NCBI GenBank assembly: GCA_902768125.1
Contig: CACXKA010000012.1
Span: 1-54,475, forward strand
Direction of reading: 5' to 3'
Source of the DNA: an uncultured Bacteroidales bacterium
GTDB lineage: Bacteria > Bacteroidota > Bacteroidia > Bacteroidales > Bacteroidaceae
DNA: 54,475 nucleotides
This document shows, piece by piece, positions 43,782 through 52,264 of this stretch. Every line of letters begins with the position of its first letter. Position 1 is the first letter of the stretch. A program made the position numbers and the translations under genes. Under the pieces are notes generated by a model. It did no database searches, was not told the DNA's origin, and worked only from the letters and a program-made list of their open reading frames with translations.

Positions 43782-45683
43782 ATGAAGGTAAAAAAGTATC
43801 TTCCGGTTTATGCTATGGTCTGCGCTGGCGCATTGACCTTAGCTGGCTGTAGCGACTATGACAACAACGAGTGCAACGAAGCTGCAATCCAGTTCGAAGA
43901 GTCATTCTATGAGGCTTTTGGCCGCATCGACCCTCAGCAAGACTGGAACTTGGCGGAACGTGCCATGGTGACAGTCAACACGCAAACAGCGTCCAACATC
44001 AAAATTTATGCGCAGGTTGGCAACGAGTACATGCTCGTGGGCGACTATGAGGGCGTAAATGGAAAACGTAAGCTCGGCGTTGACATTGTCGAGGGCACAC
44101 GAGCACTCATCGTGACCGATGGCTGTACAGCACAGACATGCGCTCCTGGTGACGAGGTTTCGTTCATTGCAATTGGTACACGTACCACCTATTCAGGAAA
44201 TGGATACGTGGAGGTGTCAAAGTTAACAGGAGATGTTGACGACCTTGGTGATGGCAAAACCTATCCCCAGTACGTTTATATGGCAGAGACTGACTACAAC
44301 AAACTGATGGAACACGTACCTGAGACCAAACCAAACTTGAACAAGGTGACAGCTAACTTCTCATATGTATCTAATGGATCGTTCATTATCTATCCATATT
44401 ACTGGAATACAAAATCTTACAACACTATTGGTTTGTATTATTATGATGAACAAGGTAATCGTGTAGATGTGGACATTTATACAAACAGGAAAAGCAATCC
44501 TGGAGAGGATAGTGAGTTGATGTATGAGGATAATGGCGAATACAAAAGCACTGACAATAAACAAGAATCTGGTAAAGTTGCTCGCGGATTAGGTATCAGA
44601 GTGGATATCCCTAAAGGAATCAAGTTTGGCATGTATCTGAAGAAGACCGATACTGCCACCCATAATGGTGTACATGAAACCAAGAACTACGAGTTCTTCT
44701 CTGAGAGTGCACTCAACGATCCTGCCGTGCTCGGCAATGGCGTCAAGGTTGACGAAACTGGTAAAATGATTCAGGTGGAGGGTAAGTATCCTTGCTATGC
44801 CTCTTCTTTCTCAATTGGTGATGAGATGTTCTTCGGCTTTGAGGACTGGCCAAACGATGGATGGGTTGATGGCAAGCTTAGCGACTTCGACTTCAACGAT
44901 ATCGTGTTCACCATCAAGGGTATCCCTCCATTCATTATCAACGAAGAACCAAAGACTTGGGTGCTTGCTTGTGAAGACTTGGGTGGCACGTTCGACCGCG
45001 ACTACAACGACGTGGTCTTCAAGGTGGAGCACACCAGCGGACAGCCTGTTGCTCACGTGACTCCTCTGGCTGCAGGTGGTACACTCGCTTCCTACATCTT
45101 CTTTGTGAATGGTAACACCGAAACTTGCCTCGGCGAAGTTCACCAGCTCTTTGGTGCTGAGCCTGCAGTGAGCGGAAAGTATAAGATTCACAACGTAGGC
45201 ACATCACGTGGCAAGGAAGGAAAGACAATCAACATCACTGTGCCTGTAGATTGGTCGTTGGCTTATTGCAGCACCAACGAATACACTCTTGCTCAGGGTG
45301 TGAACGATGCTGGTTGGCAAAACATGGGTGGCTTCGAAATCCGTACACTGAAAAAAGGCACAAATCCAATTGAGAATGCAGAAGAAAACTGGCAGAAAAT
45401 CAAGGATTTGTCATCTGGTGAATCTCGCATTCCAGCTCCAAACAAGGGCGCCGCACCATACATCATCTGCTTCCCCTACTCTTACACAGAATTGAACGCA
45501 CCTGAGCACGGATGGAAGACAGAAACTTTCTTTGCTTGGACACAAGAGTTTGTCACCATCGATGGTTGCTACCCAGCTTTCCCATTATGGGTGAAAGACC
45601 ACAAAACCGCAGGGGCATGGTATACGTTCAAGAAAGACGGTGCAGCTACTGTAAGCGAGCTCAAGGTTGTACGCAACATGTGA
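43782..45683 (+). CDS. LruC/DUF4842-type surface lipoprotein (paralog 3)
   Basis: 633 residues. Lipobox LAGC followed by SDYDNNE. The shared blocks are FGRIDPQQDWNLAERAMVTV, then WVDGKLSDFDFNDIVF, CEDLGGTFDRDYNDVVF and GEVHQLFGAE. Its sequence is closest to paralog 2, from which it lacks the long C-terminal extension. The two are tandem and share the downstream layout of terminator plus antiporter start, which points to a local duplication. Function unknown, presumably an outer-membrane lipoprotein. Confidence 0.78.
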   Translation: MKVKKYLPVYAMVCAGALTLAGCSDYDNNECNEAAIQFEESFYEAFGRIDPQQDWNLAERAMVTVNTQTASNIKIYAQVGNEYMLVGDYEGVNGKRKLGVDIVEGTRALIVTDGCTAQTCAPGDEVSFIAIGTRTTYSGNGYVEVSKLTGDVDDLGDGKTYPQYVYMAETDYNKLMEHVPETKPNLNKVTANFSYVSNGSFIIYPYYWNTKSYNTIGLYYYDEQGNRVDVDIYTNRKSNPGEDSELMYEDNGEYKSTDNKQESGKVARGLGIRVDIPKGIKFGMYLKKTDTATHNGVHETKNYEFFSESALNDPAVLGNGVKVDETGKMIQVEGKYPCYASSFSIGDEMFFGFEDWPNDGWVDGKLSDFDFNDIVFTIKGIPPFIINEEPKTWVLACEDLGGTFDRDYNDVVFKVEHTSGQPVAHVTPLAAGGTLASYIFFVNGNTETCLGEVHQLFGAEPAVSGKYKIHNVGTSRGKEGKTINITVPVDWSLAYCSTNEYTLAQGVNDAGWQNMGGFEIRTLKKGTNPIENAEENWQKIKDLSSGESRIPAPNKGAAPYIICFPYSYTELNAPEHGWKTETFFAWTQEFVTIDGCYPAFPLWVKDHKTAGAWYTFKKDGAATVSELKVVRNM

Positions 45684-45793
45684 TGCTCAGTGGAAAATGA
45701 TTCCTCTTTCGCAAAAAAACATATAGTGAAGAAGAAGCAATGAAATCATCATACTAACTCAAGAATATTAGCATTAATATTCATAATAAGAAT

Positions 45794-45817
45794 GGGACGG
45801 CCTACATAGGTCGCCCC
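45794..45817 (+). terminator. Hairpin after LruC paralog 3
   Basis: GGGACGGCCTA and TAGGTCGCCCC pair with one mismatch and one G-U, followed by TTCTTGTTT. It is related in sequence to the terminator at 43179 after paralog 2. Confidence 0.6.
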
Positions 45818-45928
45818 TTCTTGTTTGCTTACTCTGACCTGACAGCCCATCTACACCAATTAAGCGGGTTGTTTACTCCGACTAGGCAGAATGTACACGA
45901 AAAATTTGTACAAAACAGAAGAAGTCTG

Positions 45929-45936
45929 TACCTTTG
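45929..45936 (+). promoter_or_regulatory. Promoter -7 element of the antiporter gene
   Basis: TACCTTTG, 23 bp before the start at 45959. Confidence 0.55.
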
Positions 45937-45958
45937 CAGTTGATTTACAAAGGTTAAC

Positions 45959-46915
45959 ATGTTATTAAACATCTTATATATCGTCTTGGGTTTTGTCCTC
46001 CTGATGAAGGGGGGCGATTTCTTGATTGATGGAGCTGTGGCGATTGCACAACGTGCCAAGCTCAGTGCAATGGTCATCGGTATTACGGTGGTGGGATTCG
46101 GTACGTCAATGCCTGAACTGTTGGTTTCCACACAGGCGGCATGGGTTGGCTCATCAGGCTTGGCAATTGGGAATGTGGCAGGCTCGAACATTGCGAATGT
46201 CGCTCTGATCTTGGGTGTTTCCTCACTGATTTGTCCGTTGCCTTCGCATCGTAAGATGATGAGGATTGACTTGCCTTTCATGTTATTCGCCATGGTGCTG
46301 TTCATCTGTTTTGCTTTTTGGGACACGATAGAACGGTGGATGGGAATCGTGATGGTGCTGCTCTTAGTGGGTTTCATCTCATGGGAGGTGATGGACTCAC
46401 GCAAAGAGATGAAGCAGGAGGAAATCGTGGTGACTCCGTCGATGCCGTTGTGGCGTGCCATTCTGTATGTTGTGGTCTCGCTGGCGGCAATGGTGTGGGG
46501 TGCAGACTTGCTGATTGATGGATCAAGTGCCATTGCCATGCAATTGGGCGAATACTTCGGTGTGGCAAAGGAAGAGATGGAGCGTATCATCGGACTGACT
46601 GTCGTGGCAGTGGGCACATCACTGCCTGAGCTGTTTGCTTCGGTGATGGCGGCACGCAAGGGTGAGACCGACATGGCGGTGGGCAATATCATCGGTTCTG
46701 TGTCATTCAATATCCTTTCGGTGGTGGGTGTGGCAAGTGCCATCACACCAATTCAGAATGCGTGGGATTCCTTCTACATCGATTACATGGTGATGATTGG
46801 ACTTGGGTTGATACTGTATTTGTTCCTGATCACACACAGAAAGATTGTGCGCTATGAGGGTGTCATCCTGTTGATTATCTATTGTTTGTACATTGCAAAG
46901 ACGCTGATGTTTTAA
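45959..46915 (+). CDS. Calcium/sodium antiporter (CaCA family, YrbG-like)
   Basis: 318 residues with about ten membrane segments. The two alpha-repeat signatures of the family are present: GFGTSMPELLVSTQAA in the first half and AVGTSLPELFASVMAARKGE in the second, each with the Gly-Thr-Ser-x-Pro-Glu core. GNVAGSNIANV and GNIIGSVSFNIL are the matching loop motifs. It exports Ca2+ in exchange for Na+ or H+. It starts about 275 bp after LruC paralog 3. Given the calcium-type motifs of LruC proteins, a functional tie is possible but unproven. Confidence 0.92.
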   Translation: MLLNILYIVLGFVLLMKGGDFLIDGAVAIAQRAKLSAMVIGITVVGFGTSMPELLVSTQAAWVGSSGLAIGNVAGSNIANVALILGVSSLICPLPSHRKMMRIDLPFMLFAMVLFICFAFWDTIERWMGIVMVLLLVGFISWEVMDSRKEMKQEEIVVTPSMPLWRAILYVVVSLAAMVWGADLLIDGSSAIAMQLGEYFGVAKEEMERIIGLTVVAVGTSLPELFASVMAARKGETDMAVGNIIGSVSFNILSVVGVASAITPIQNAWDSFYIDYMVMIGLGLILYLFLITHRKIVRYEGVILLIIYCLYIAKTLMF

Positions 46916-47009
46916 GATTCGTCTTTTAACTTCGAATGCAGCGATAACTTCTTGAACTCCTATAACTACAAAGACAAACTGATCGAAAACCTAAATAAAT
47001 ACAAAAATT

Positions 47010-47579
47010 ATGGATACAATTGGATTGATAGTGATGGTGGTAGTGATTGCCATCGTTATTATTGGAGTGATTGGCTTTATTAAGACGCAGCGTACGCTGG
47101 TCGATATGGACGAGAAGTGTAAGAATGCGTTGAGCCAGATTGAGGTGCAACTCAATTCACGTTGGGATGCGCTGATGTCGTTGGCAAAGGCTGCCACGGC
47201 ATACGCCAAGCATGAGACTGAGACGCTTGTGCAGACCATCGAGGCTCGCCGTGCCTCGGAAGTGAAGACGGCTGCAGATGTGAATGAGCAGCAGGATGCT
47301 TTCAGTGGTGTGCTGAGTCGTTTGATGGCAGTGACTGAGTCATATCCTGAACTGAAGGCTTCTGGTCTTTATCAAGATGTGATGAACAATATCAAGGGTT
47401 ATGAGGAAAACGTGCGCATGGCTCGTATGATCTACAACGACACAACCACTCGTTTCAACCGCTATGTACGCCAGTGGCCATCAAGCATGGTGGCAGGTCA
47501 GCTGCACTTTGTGACCAGGGACTATCTGACAGTGGATAACAAGGGCAAGAAAGATATGCCCGAATTGTTCAGCGAGTAG
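47010..47579 (+). CDS. LemA family protein
   Basis: 189 residues. An N-terminal membrane segment (about 3-27) is followed by coiled helices typical of LemA: VDMDEKCKNALSQIEVQLNS, then WDALMSLAKAATAYAKHE and a C-terminal YNDTTTRFNRYVRQWPSSMV. LemA proteins are membrane-anchored and usually encoded with TPM-domain or DUF2207 proteins. Here a DUF2207-type gene starts 7 bp after the stop. Role unclear; possibly membrane stress or protein display. Confidence 0.9.
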   Translation: MDTIGLIVMVVVIAIVIIGVIGFIKTQRTLVDMDEKCKNALSQIEVQLNSRWDALMSLAKAATAYAKHETETLVQTIEARRASEVKTAADVNEQQDAFSGVLSRLMAVTESYPELKASGLYQDVMNNIKGYEENVRMARMIYNDTTTRFNRYVRQWPSSMVAGQLHFVTRDYLTVDNKGKKDMPELFSE

Positions 47580-47585
47580 GGGAGT

Positions 47586-49562
47586 ATGAAAAAGATTCTA
47601 TTTCTGCTTTCTTTGTTGTTTTGCTTGCCAGCTGTTGCCCAGCATCAGTTGGATTCTGTGTTTATACTGGTCAGGTTGCAGGACAATGGCGATGCACGGG
47701 TAACAGAGGTGCGTCATGCGCATATGAGTGACCAGGGAACGGAGGGCTTCATCACCTTCAACAATATGGGCGACATTGAGGTGAAGGATATCGAGGTGTT
47801 AGATGAGGAAGATTTTGAATATATTGTTGAGAAGGAATGGAATGTGGAGCGCAGTCGTGCGGAGAAGACTCATAGGTGTGGCTTGCACCATACGTCTGAG
47901 GGGGTTGAACTCTGCTGGGGTATCGGCAAGGCAGGGGAGCGCCGCTACTATATCACTTACACGCTGACCCATCTGGTCAAGGCATACGATGACTACGACG
48001 GTTTCTGCCATTCGTTTTATGAGGCGAAGAATTCCCCTGCAAACTTTGCGATGGTGAACGTCATCGTCAACGTGGATTCGCTATCGAAGAAGGATGCGCG
48101 TATCTGGACTTTCGGCTATGACGGTTGGAAAGGTCATTCGAGCAACTTTGTGTGGGCACGCACGGAGGAGGGCATTCCGATGCGCAATGGCGATGACGTT
48201 ATCATCTTGATGGAGATGAAGAAAGGGCTTTTGCATCCTGATGTGACGAAGGAAGGTTCCTTTAAGGAATTGGTGAAACGTCCTGCATTGGTAGACAGTG
48301 AATATGATATCGAAGTGGCAATGGGTGACACGTTGGAGGATGGCACTTTGCGTAGCTCGCTAGATGGTGGTCAAGTGGGAACTGGACATGAGGGCATTGC
48401 ACGATTTGCCGATAATATCAGAGCAGCCGAAGAAGATGGTGGTGGATTCAACTGGGGGTTAATCGGTGGTTTCGTTGTGATTGTGGGACTCATCCTTTGG
48501 GCAGGCAAAGACCAGATCAAGGGTGGCTTTGAGGAAAGAAAACTGATGAAGGCAAGGTACCAGCGCTTGCAAGAGATGATGGGTGTCAAAAAATGGGAAG
48601 AAGTGCCTTACTGGCGTGAACTGCCTATGCAGGGCAACTTGTTGGAATCGAGCAGCATCTTGGCTTCCGTGATGAACACCCTAAAAGCAAATGGGGACTC
48701 CCTCAAAGGCGTGGAATTCAGTGTGCAACACCTCTATGAGGCATTCATTCTCCGCATGTTCTATCAGGGTGGCATCACTCTCGACTATGACACGGACAAA
48801 ATCGGTAAATCTCGTCAACTCTTTCATGTCAAAGAGCCCGTGAAACCCGAGAAGAACCCAGAACTCGATGTGACGACGCATTCAGAAAGCAGTTATTTCC
48901 TCTTTGGTGCACGTCGCCGAGCAGTTGATGGAATATATAAGGGATTGATTCATGACGAGGGTATCCAGTATATGTTGCAAGACTTGCTCTATAAGGCGTC
49001 AGGCGGTGATCATCTTCTGCAACCTGATGAACTGAGGTCTTATGTGAAGAAAAACTTGGAGCATCTGCGACCCTTGGCTGACGTGCTTTATAAAGTGGTT
49101 GGACTCCGTATGGAAGAAAGATATGTTCAAGCTGACGAAGTGCGACAAGTGATAGGCTTTGCCCATTATCTCAAGGATTTCTCACTTGTGAAAGAACGTC
49201 ACCTCGAGGAGGTGAATCTTTGGAAAGAGTATCTTGTCTATGCTTCCTTCTACGGCATTGCCGACCAAGTGCGCAAAGACATGAAGAAGGTAGCTCCCGA
49301 TACGACGAAGCTTGATGAACTGATTCCACCACATCAAGTACTGGAGGACTTCAAACCTATTACGACGGCACTTTCTACCTCACTTTACGCAGCCTACATG
49401 TACGAAACGGCCTTTGAACGTCAACAACGTCATGCCTCTTACAGCAGTAGTAGCGACAGCCGCAGTCCACGCAGCTACTCTAGCAGTAGCGGTGGTAGCG
49501 GACATAGCAGCTACTCTGGTGGTGGCGGTCACTCTGGTGGTGGAGGTAGTGGGTTTAGATAA
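47586..49562 (+). CDS. DUF2207-family membrane protein
   Basis: 658 residues. Signal peptide 1-19. An N-terminal beta domain (about 20-235) begins QLDSVFILVRLQDNGDARVT, the DUF2207 opening. A membrane segment lies at about 288-308 (GLIGGFVVIVGLILWAG), then a large cytosolic helical region, and a Ser/Gly-rich end with SGGSGHSSYSGGGGH, a common end in the family. Members of this group often pair with LemA, the next gene upstream. Only one clear internal membrane helix is visible, fewer than in many homologs. Confidence 0.8.
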   Translation: MKKILFLLSLLFCLPAVAQHQLDSVFILVRLQDNGDARVTEVRHAHMSDQGTEGFITFNNMGDIEVKDIEVLDEEDFEYIVEKEWNVERSRAEKTHRCGLHHTSEGVELCWGIGKAGERRYYITYTLTHLVKAYDDYDGFCHSFYEAKNSPANFAMVNVIVNVDSLSKKDARIWTFGYDGWKGHSSNFVWARTEEGIPMRNGDDVIILMEMKKGLLHPDVTKEGSFKELVKRPALVDSEYDIEVAMGDTLEDGTLRSSLDGGQVGTGHEGIARFADNIRAAEEDGGGFNWGLIGGFVVIVGLILWAGKDQIKGGFEERKLMKARYQRLQEMMGVKKWEEVPYWRELPMQGNLLESSSILASVMNTLKANGDSLKGVEFSVQHLYEAFILRMFYQGGITLDYDTDKIGKSRQLFHVKEPVKPEKNPELDVTTHSESSYFLFGARRRAVDGIYKGLIHDEGIQYMLQDLLYKASGGDHLLQPDELRSYVKKNLEHLRPLADVLYKVVGLRMEERYVQADEVRQVIGFAHYLKDFSLVKERHLEEVNLWKEYLVYASFYGIADQVRKDMKKVAPDTTKLDELIPPHQVLEDFKPITTALSTSLYAAYMYETAFERQQRHASYSSSSDSRSPRSYSSSSGGSGHSSYSGGGGHSGGGGSGFR

Positions 49563-49642
49563 TGGTAAATCATTATCAACCAAACTAATATGTTAATTCA
49601 TTGAAATTATAACAATAATATAAACTTAATACAACACCTATC

Positions 49643-50302
49643 ATGTTCCAAATTGAAGACTTTGTTGAAGGTTCCATGAAGAAATACCTTGTTGGTCTGT
49701 TGATCGTGCTCGGCATTGGTGTGGGAATCTTTGTGTTCACCCCTTCACCTCCTGATTCTGTGGTCATGCTCGACAACACCTCAGGTGACGTCATTGCCAC
49801 GGTGGCTGCCGTTGCCTGTGGCATCTGCTGCTGTCCTGGCTTTTTGTGCATTTTCATCAAGAAGTTACGTTTTCCCATGCTTATTATCGTGAGCTTTATT
49901 TTGTTGCTGTTTTTGACGGCAACCTGTCTAGACCATGCTTTTAAGAACTTGAACTACGTATTCTCCAGCGACAAGACTCCTGTGGAACGCCCTTGTGTCA
50001 TCACTTACCACAAGCATAACCAAAGTACCCATATCCGTGAGGACCGTCGTACGGGCAAAGACGTGTTTGGCCACAACAAAGAATATGTGACAGAGCATGA
50101 AGAGACGACGGATCTGTATGAAGTGAAATTTCGTTTCCTTGACGATGGTGAGAATGGCACTGAGCATGTCATCAGTCGTGACGCGCCCTTCGAATTCTAC
50201 AACCGTGTCTTCGAGGGCGACACCTGTATCGCATACGTTCTCACAGGTGCTTTTGGCCTTGATTATGTCAATGACATGCGAGTGAAAAAGAGAGGGAGAT
50301 AG
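49643..50302 (+). CDS. Membrane protein of unknown function
   Basis: 219 residues. Hydrophobic helices at about 15-33, 51-73 and 75-93, with a Cys cluster at the cytoplasmic side or loop (CGICCCPGFLCIF). The C-terminal about 110 residues are soluble, with ITYHKHNQSTHIRED and a His-rich stretch. It follows the LemA-DUF2207 pair by 80 bp and may belong with it. No family recognised. Confidence 0.6.
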   Translation: MFQIEDFVEGSMKKYLVGLLIVLGIGVGIFVFTPSPPDSVVMLDNTSGDVIATVAAVACGICCCPGFLCIFIKKLRFPMLIIVSFILLLFLTATCLDHAFKNLNYVFSSDKTPVERPCVITYHKHNQSTHIREDRRTGKDVFGHNKEYVTEHEETTDLYEVKFRFLDDGENGTEHVISRDAPFEFYNRVFEGDTCIAYVLTGAFGLDYVNDMRVKKRGR

Positions 50303-50335
50303 GGTAGTGCTGGAAAGGAATAACTCTCAAATAGT

Positions 50336-50370
50336 AAAAAGGGATTTGACAACCACTGCCAAATCCCTTT
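50336..50370 (+). terminator. Terminator of the LemA-DUF2207 run
   Basis: AAAAAGGGATTTG and CAAATCCCTTT pair around an 11-base loop, with a T-rich tail. It ends the unbroken series of plus-strand genes that began at rep. Confidence 0.8.
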
Positions 50371-50448
50371 CTTATTCCTTCGCCTCTGCTCTTATCTTCT
50401 TACTGAAGGAACCAATCCTAACCAAAACCTTTTTACTGATACCTACTG

Positions 50449-50474
50449 GGTGATAACTTATGTATATTGTCACC
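50449..50474. other. 26-bp imperfect palindrome, dif-like candidate
   Basis: Outer arms GGTGATAA and TTGTCACC are complementary at 7 of 8 positions around a 10-base centre with CTTATGTATA. The size and layout resemble XerCD recombination sites (about 28 bp) and the internal ATGTATATT is also present in E. coli dif. The site is about 26.85 kb from the iteron centre on a 54.4-kb circle. The right arm also contains the iteron core GTGACAA. Confidence 0.3.
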
Positions 50475-50726
50475 TAATCATTCGATAGTTCTTTTTTACT
50501 AACCTATTCCAATTTATGTCGGCATCGTCCACTGACGAATACTGTTTTGTTATGTACCTTTATTATATATTAACCAGCTCTGCTCTTAGTATACTGAACT
50601 CTGTTTTTCGCTATGATGACAAAGATCTATTAAATTACTGTTTTATGAAAACCTTAAACCATGATTATTCTGAAAACTATATACTAACTGTTTTTATGAA
50701 ATTACTTTGAAGTTGTTTCCTGCGTT

Positions 50727-50809
50727 GCCCCGTCTCAGTGGGGCCTTCTGTAAAACTTTGACCCCCGTCCATCAAGAGGTTATCACTAATCCCTTGAGGC
50801 CCGGGAGTC
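50727..50809. ncRNA. Candidate structured RNA in the gene-poor antipodal region
   Basis: Two hairpins are visible. GCCCC/GGGGC (50727-50744) has an 8-base loop. A longer stem pairs 50760-50767 with 50802-50809 (one mismatch) and 50772-50779 with 50791-50797 (one bulge) around an 11-base loop. This GC-rich patch stands out in AT-rich surroundings. Strand is undetermined. I do not recognise a known RNA class. Confidence 0.3.
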
Positions 50810-50839
50810 TACCTATTTCCATTAAAAACTATTCCGATA

Positions 50840-51010
50840 ATGTTTGGACTTATCCACTGGGGATGTTATGAATTACTATTTACTACTGTTTTACAAAGAT
50901 TTGGGCAAAATAATCTGGAGTAAGCCCTTCATCGAAATTTATTATTGTTTTTAGGAACAATTTACAGGTTTTTTGTGAATTTCTAAATATATGATTTAGT
51001 GCTAAAATGG
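50840..51010. other. Gene-free remainder of the 50.3-51.0 kb gap
   Basis: The 714-bp gap 50303-51016 contains no convincing gene. Short words recur (TACTGTTTT at several points, TGTTTTTATGAAA near 50690), and a DnaA-box-like TTATCCACT is at 50850-50858. A 64-codon frame at 50516-50710 has no protein-like features. Confidence 0.4.
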
Positions 51011-51016
51011 TTCGGA

Positions 51017-51829
51017 TCATCTGGACGCAAGCACGTTTGCATTGATGTCGCCGGAGAAGCGATTGTCCTTCCAGTTACCTGCGATGACCTTACCACTTGC
51101 AGTGGTGTATGTTCCGACACCATTACGCATATCCTCCTTAAACTGTCCAGTGTAGGTTGCGCCTGAAGCCCATACGAATGTTCCCTGACCCTCAATGTAA
51201 GAGTTGCAGAACTGGCCTTCATACACATTTCCGTTTGCATAGGTGTACTTACCAAGACCTTCCTTCTCGCCATTGACCCACTGACCTGCATACACGTCAC
51301 CATTGTTGTGATAGTATGTGCCGTAGCCATTGCGCTGGTTGTTCTCATAGTGACCTACGTATTTGTCGCCGTTAGCTGCTGTGAAGATGCCTTCGCCTAC
51401 GCGAACATCATCTACCCATTCACCTTCGTATGTATCACCGTTAGCCCAAGTGAGCTTGCCGTGACCGTTGCGCTTACCATTCTTCCACTCACCCTCGTAA
51501 GTGTTGCAACGCTCAGCATAGAACGCGCTACCGAAGCCGTCTTGCTTGCCGTCCTTGAAGTCACCCTGATAGATGTCACCATCCACCCATGAGTAACGTC
51601 CGTAGCCGTCAATCTGGCCATTAACGAAGTTGCCCTCGAATCGGTCGCCGTTTTTCCACTCATACACGCCCTTGCCGTGCATTTTGCCGTCTTTCTTGTT
51701 GCCGGTATACTTACCTGCGTTGTTCAGATCTGGATTCCTCTGAGCAGCGTCGGCTTCTCCCTGTGCCATGATGCTGTTGTAAGCACCGAATGACAAGAAT
51801 GCTAATACTGTTAAGATGAACTTCTTCAT
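51017..51829 (-). CDS. Secreted MORN-repeat protein
   Basis: 270 residues. Signal peptide about 1-22, then roughly ten MORN repeats (about 40-260) of the form YEGEWKNGKRNGHGKLTWAN, for instance YQGDFKDGKQDGFG and YVGHYENNQRNGYGTY. MORN repeats form elongated beta hairpins and often contact membranes or proteins. The export signal suggests periplasm or surface. The role is unknown. A TAACTTTG element lies about 135 bp upstream, giving a U-rich leader. Confidence 0.88.
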   Translation of the reverse strand: MKKFILTVLAFLSFGAYNSIMAQGEADAAQRNPDLNNAGKYTGNKKDGKMHGKGVYEWKNGDRFEGNFVNGQIDGYGRYSWVDGDIYQGDFKDGKQDGFGSAFYAERCNTYEGEWKNGKRNGHGKLTWANGDTYEGEWVDDVRVGEGIFTAANGDKYVGHYENNQRNGYGTYYHNNGDVYAGQWVNGEKEGLGKYTYANGNVYEGQFCNSYIEGQGTFVWASGATYTGQFKEDMRNGVGTYTTASGKVIAGNWKDNRFSGDINANVLASR

Positions 51830-51962
51830 AACTATGCCCTTTCTTTAAGTAGTTATTGGTTTGGTTTTGTATGTTGTTTAATTAGTCTCTTTTGTAAGAG
51901 TTGTTGTATTTTTGAATTTGGTTTATATATTGTTTTGTAAACATTATTTGTTTTTGACATTG

Positions 51963-51970
51963 CAAAGTTA
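51963..51970 (-). promoter_or_regulatory. Promoter of the MORN gene
   Basis: TAACTTTG on the minus strand with TTTG at 51991-51994, the standard spacing. The rest of the gap 51830-52264 is AT-rich and holds only the purN terminator. Confidence 0.6.
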
Positions 51971-52194
51971 CCGATTATGTTTCCATACACCAAACAAAAA
52001 CGGAATAATTTTTAAAGAAAAATCAAAAAAGTAGTATTTTTATATGTATTTGTACAAATTATTTCCGATAATGATAATTATTGAGTGTTGATAAGCGGTA
52101 TTAGAGTACATAATGGGGTGCATTAAGGATTATCGGAGACATAAAAGGAAACAAAAACGGACATACCATAATGGCACCCTATAGTTAAAAGCTG

Positions 52195-52238
52195 ATGCGC
52201 GTGGAAACAAAATATACCTAAAATGTTTCCACGCGCAT
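52195..52238 (-). terminator. Strong hairpin downstream of purN
   Basis: ATGCGCGTGGAAACA and TGTTTCCACGCGCAT form a perfect 15-bp stem with a 14-base loop, about 27 bp beyond the purN stop. The following T-run is weak. Confidence 0.65.
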
Positions 52239-52264
52239 TATATATAAATAATGTGATCTTGTGT

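Noticed and set aside
45829-46746. Minus-strand open frame antisense to the antiporter
   Set aside because: Ser/Thr/Ile-rich shadow translation; the plus strand encodes a clear CaCA antiporter.
50516-50710. A 64-residue frame in the antipodal gap
   Set aside because: No ribosome site, signal or family pattern, and composition follows local AT-rich DNA.
50850-50858. DnaA box (TTATCCACT)
   Set aside because: A single 8-of-9 match, far from the iterons; expected by chance in a sequence of this size.
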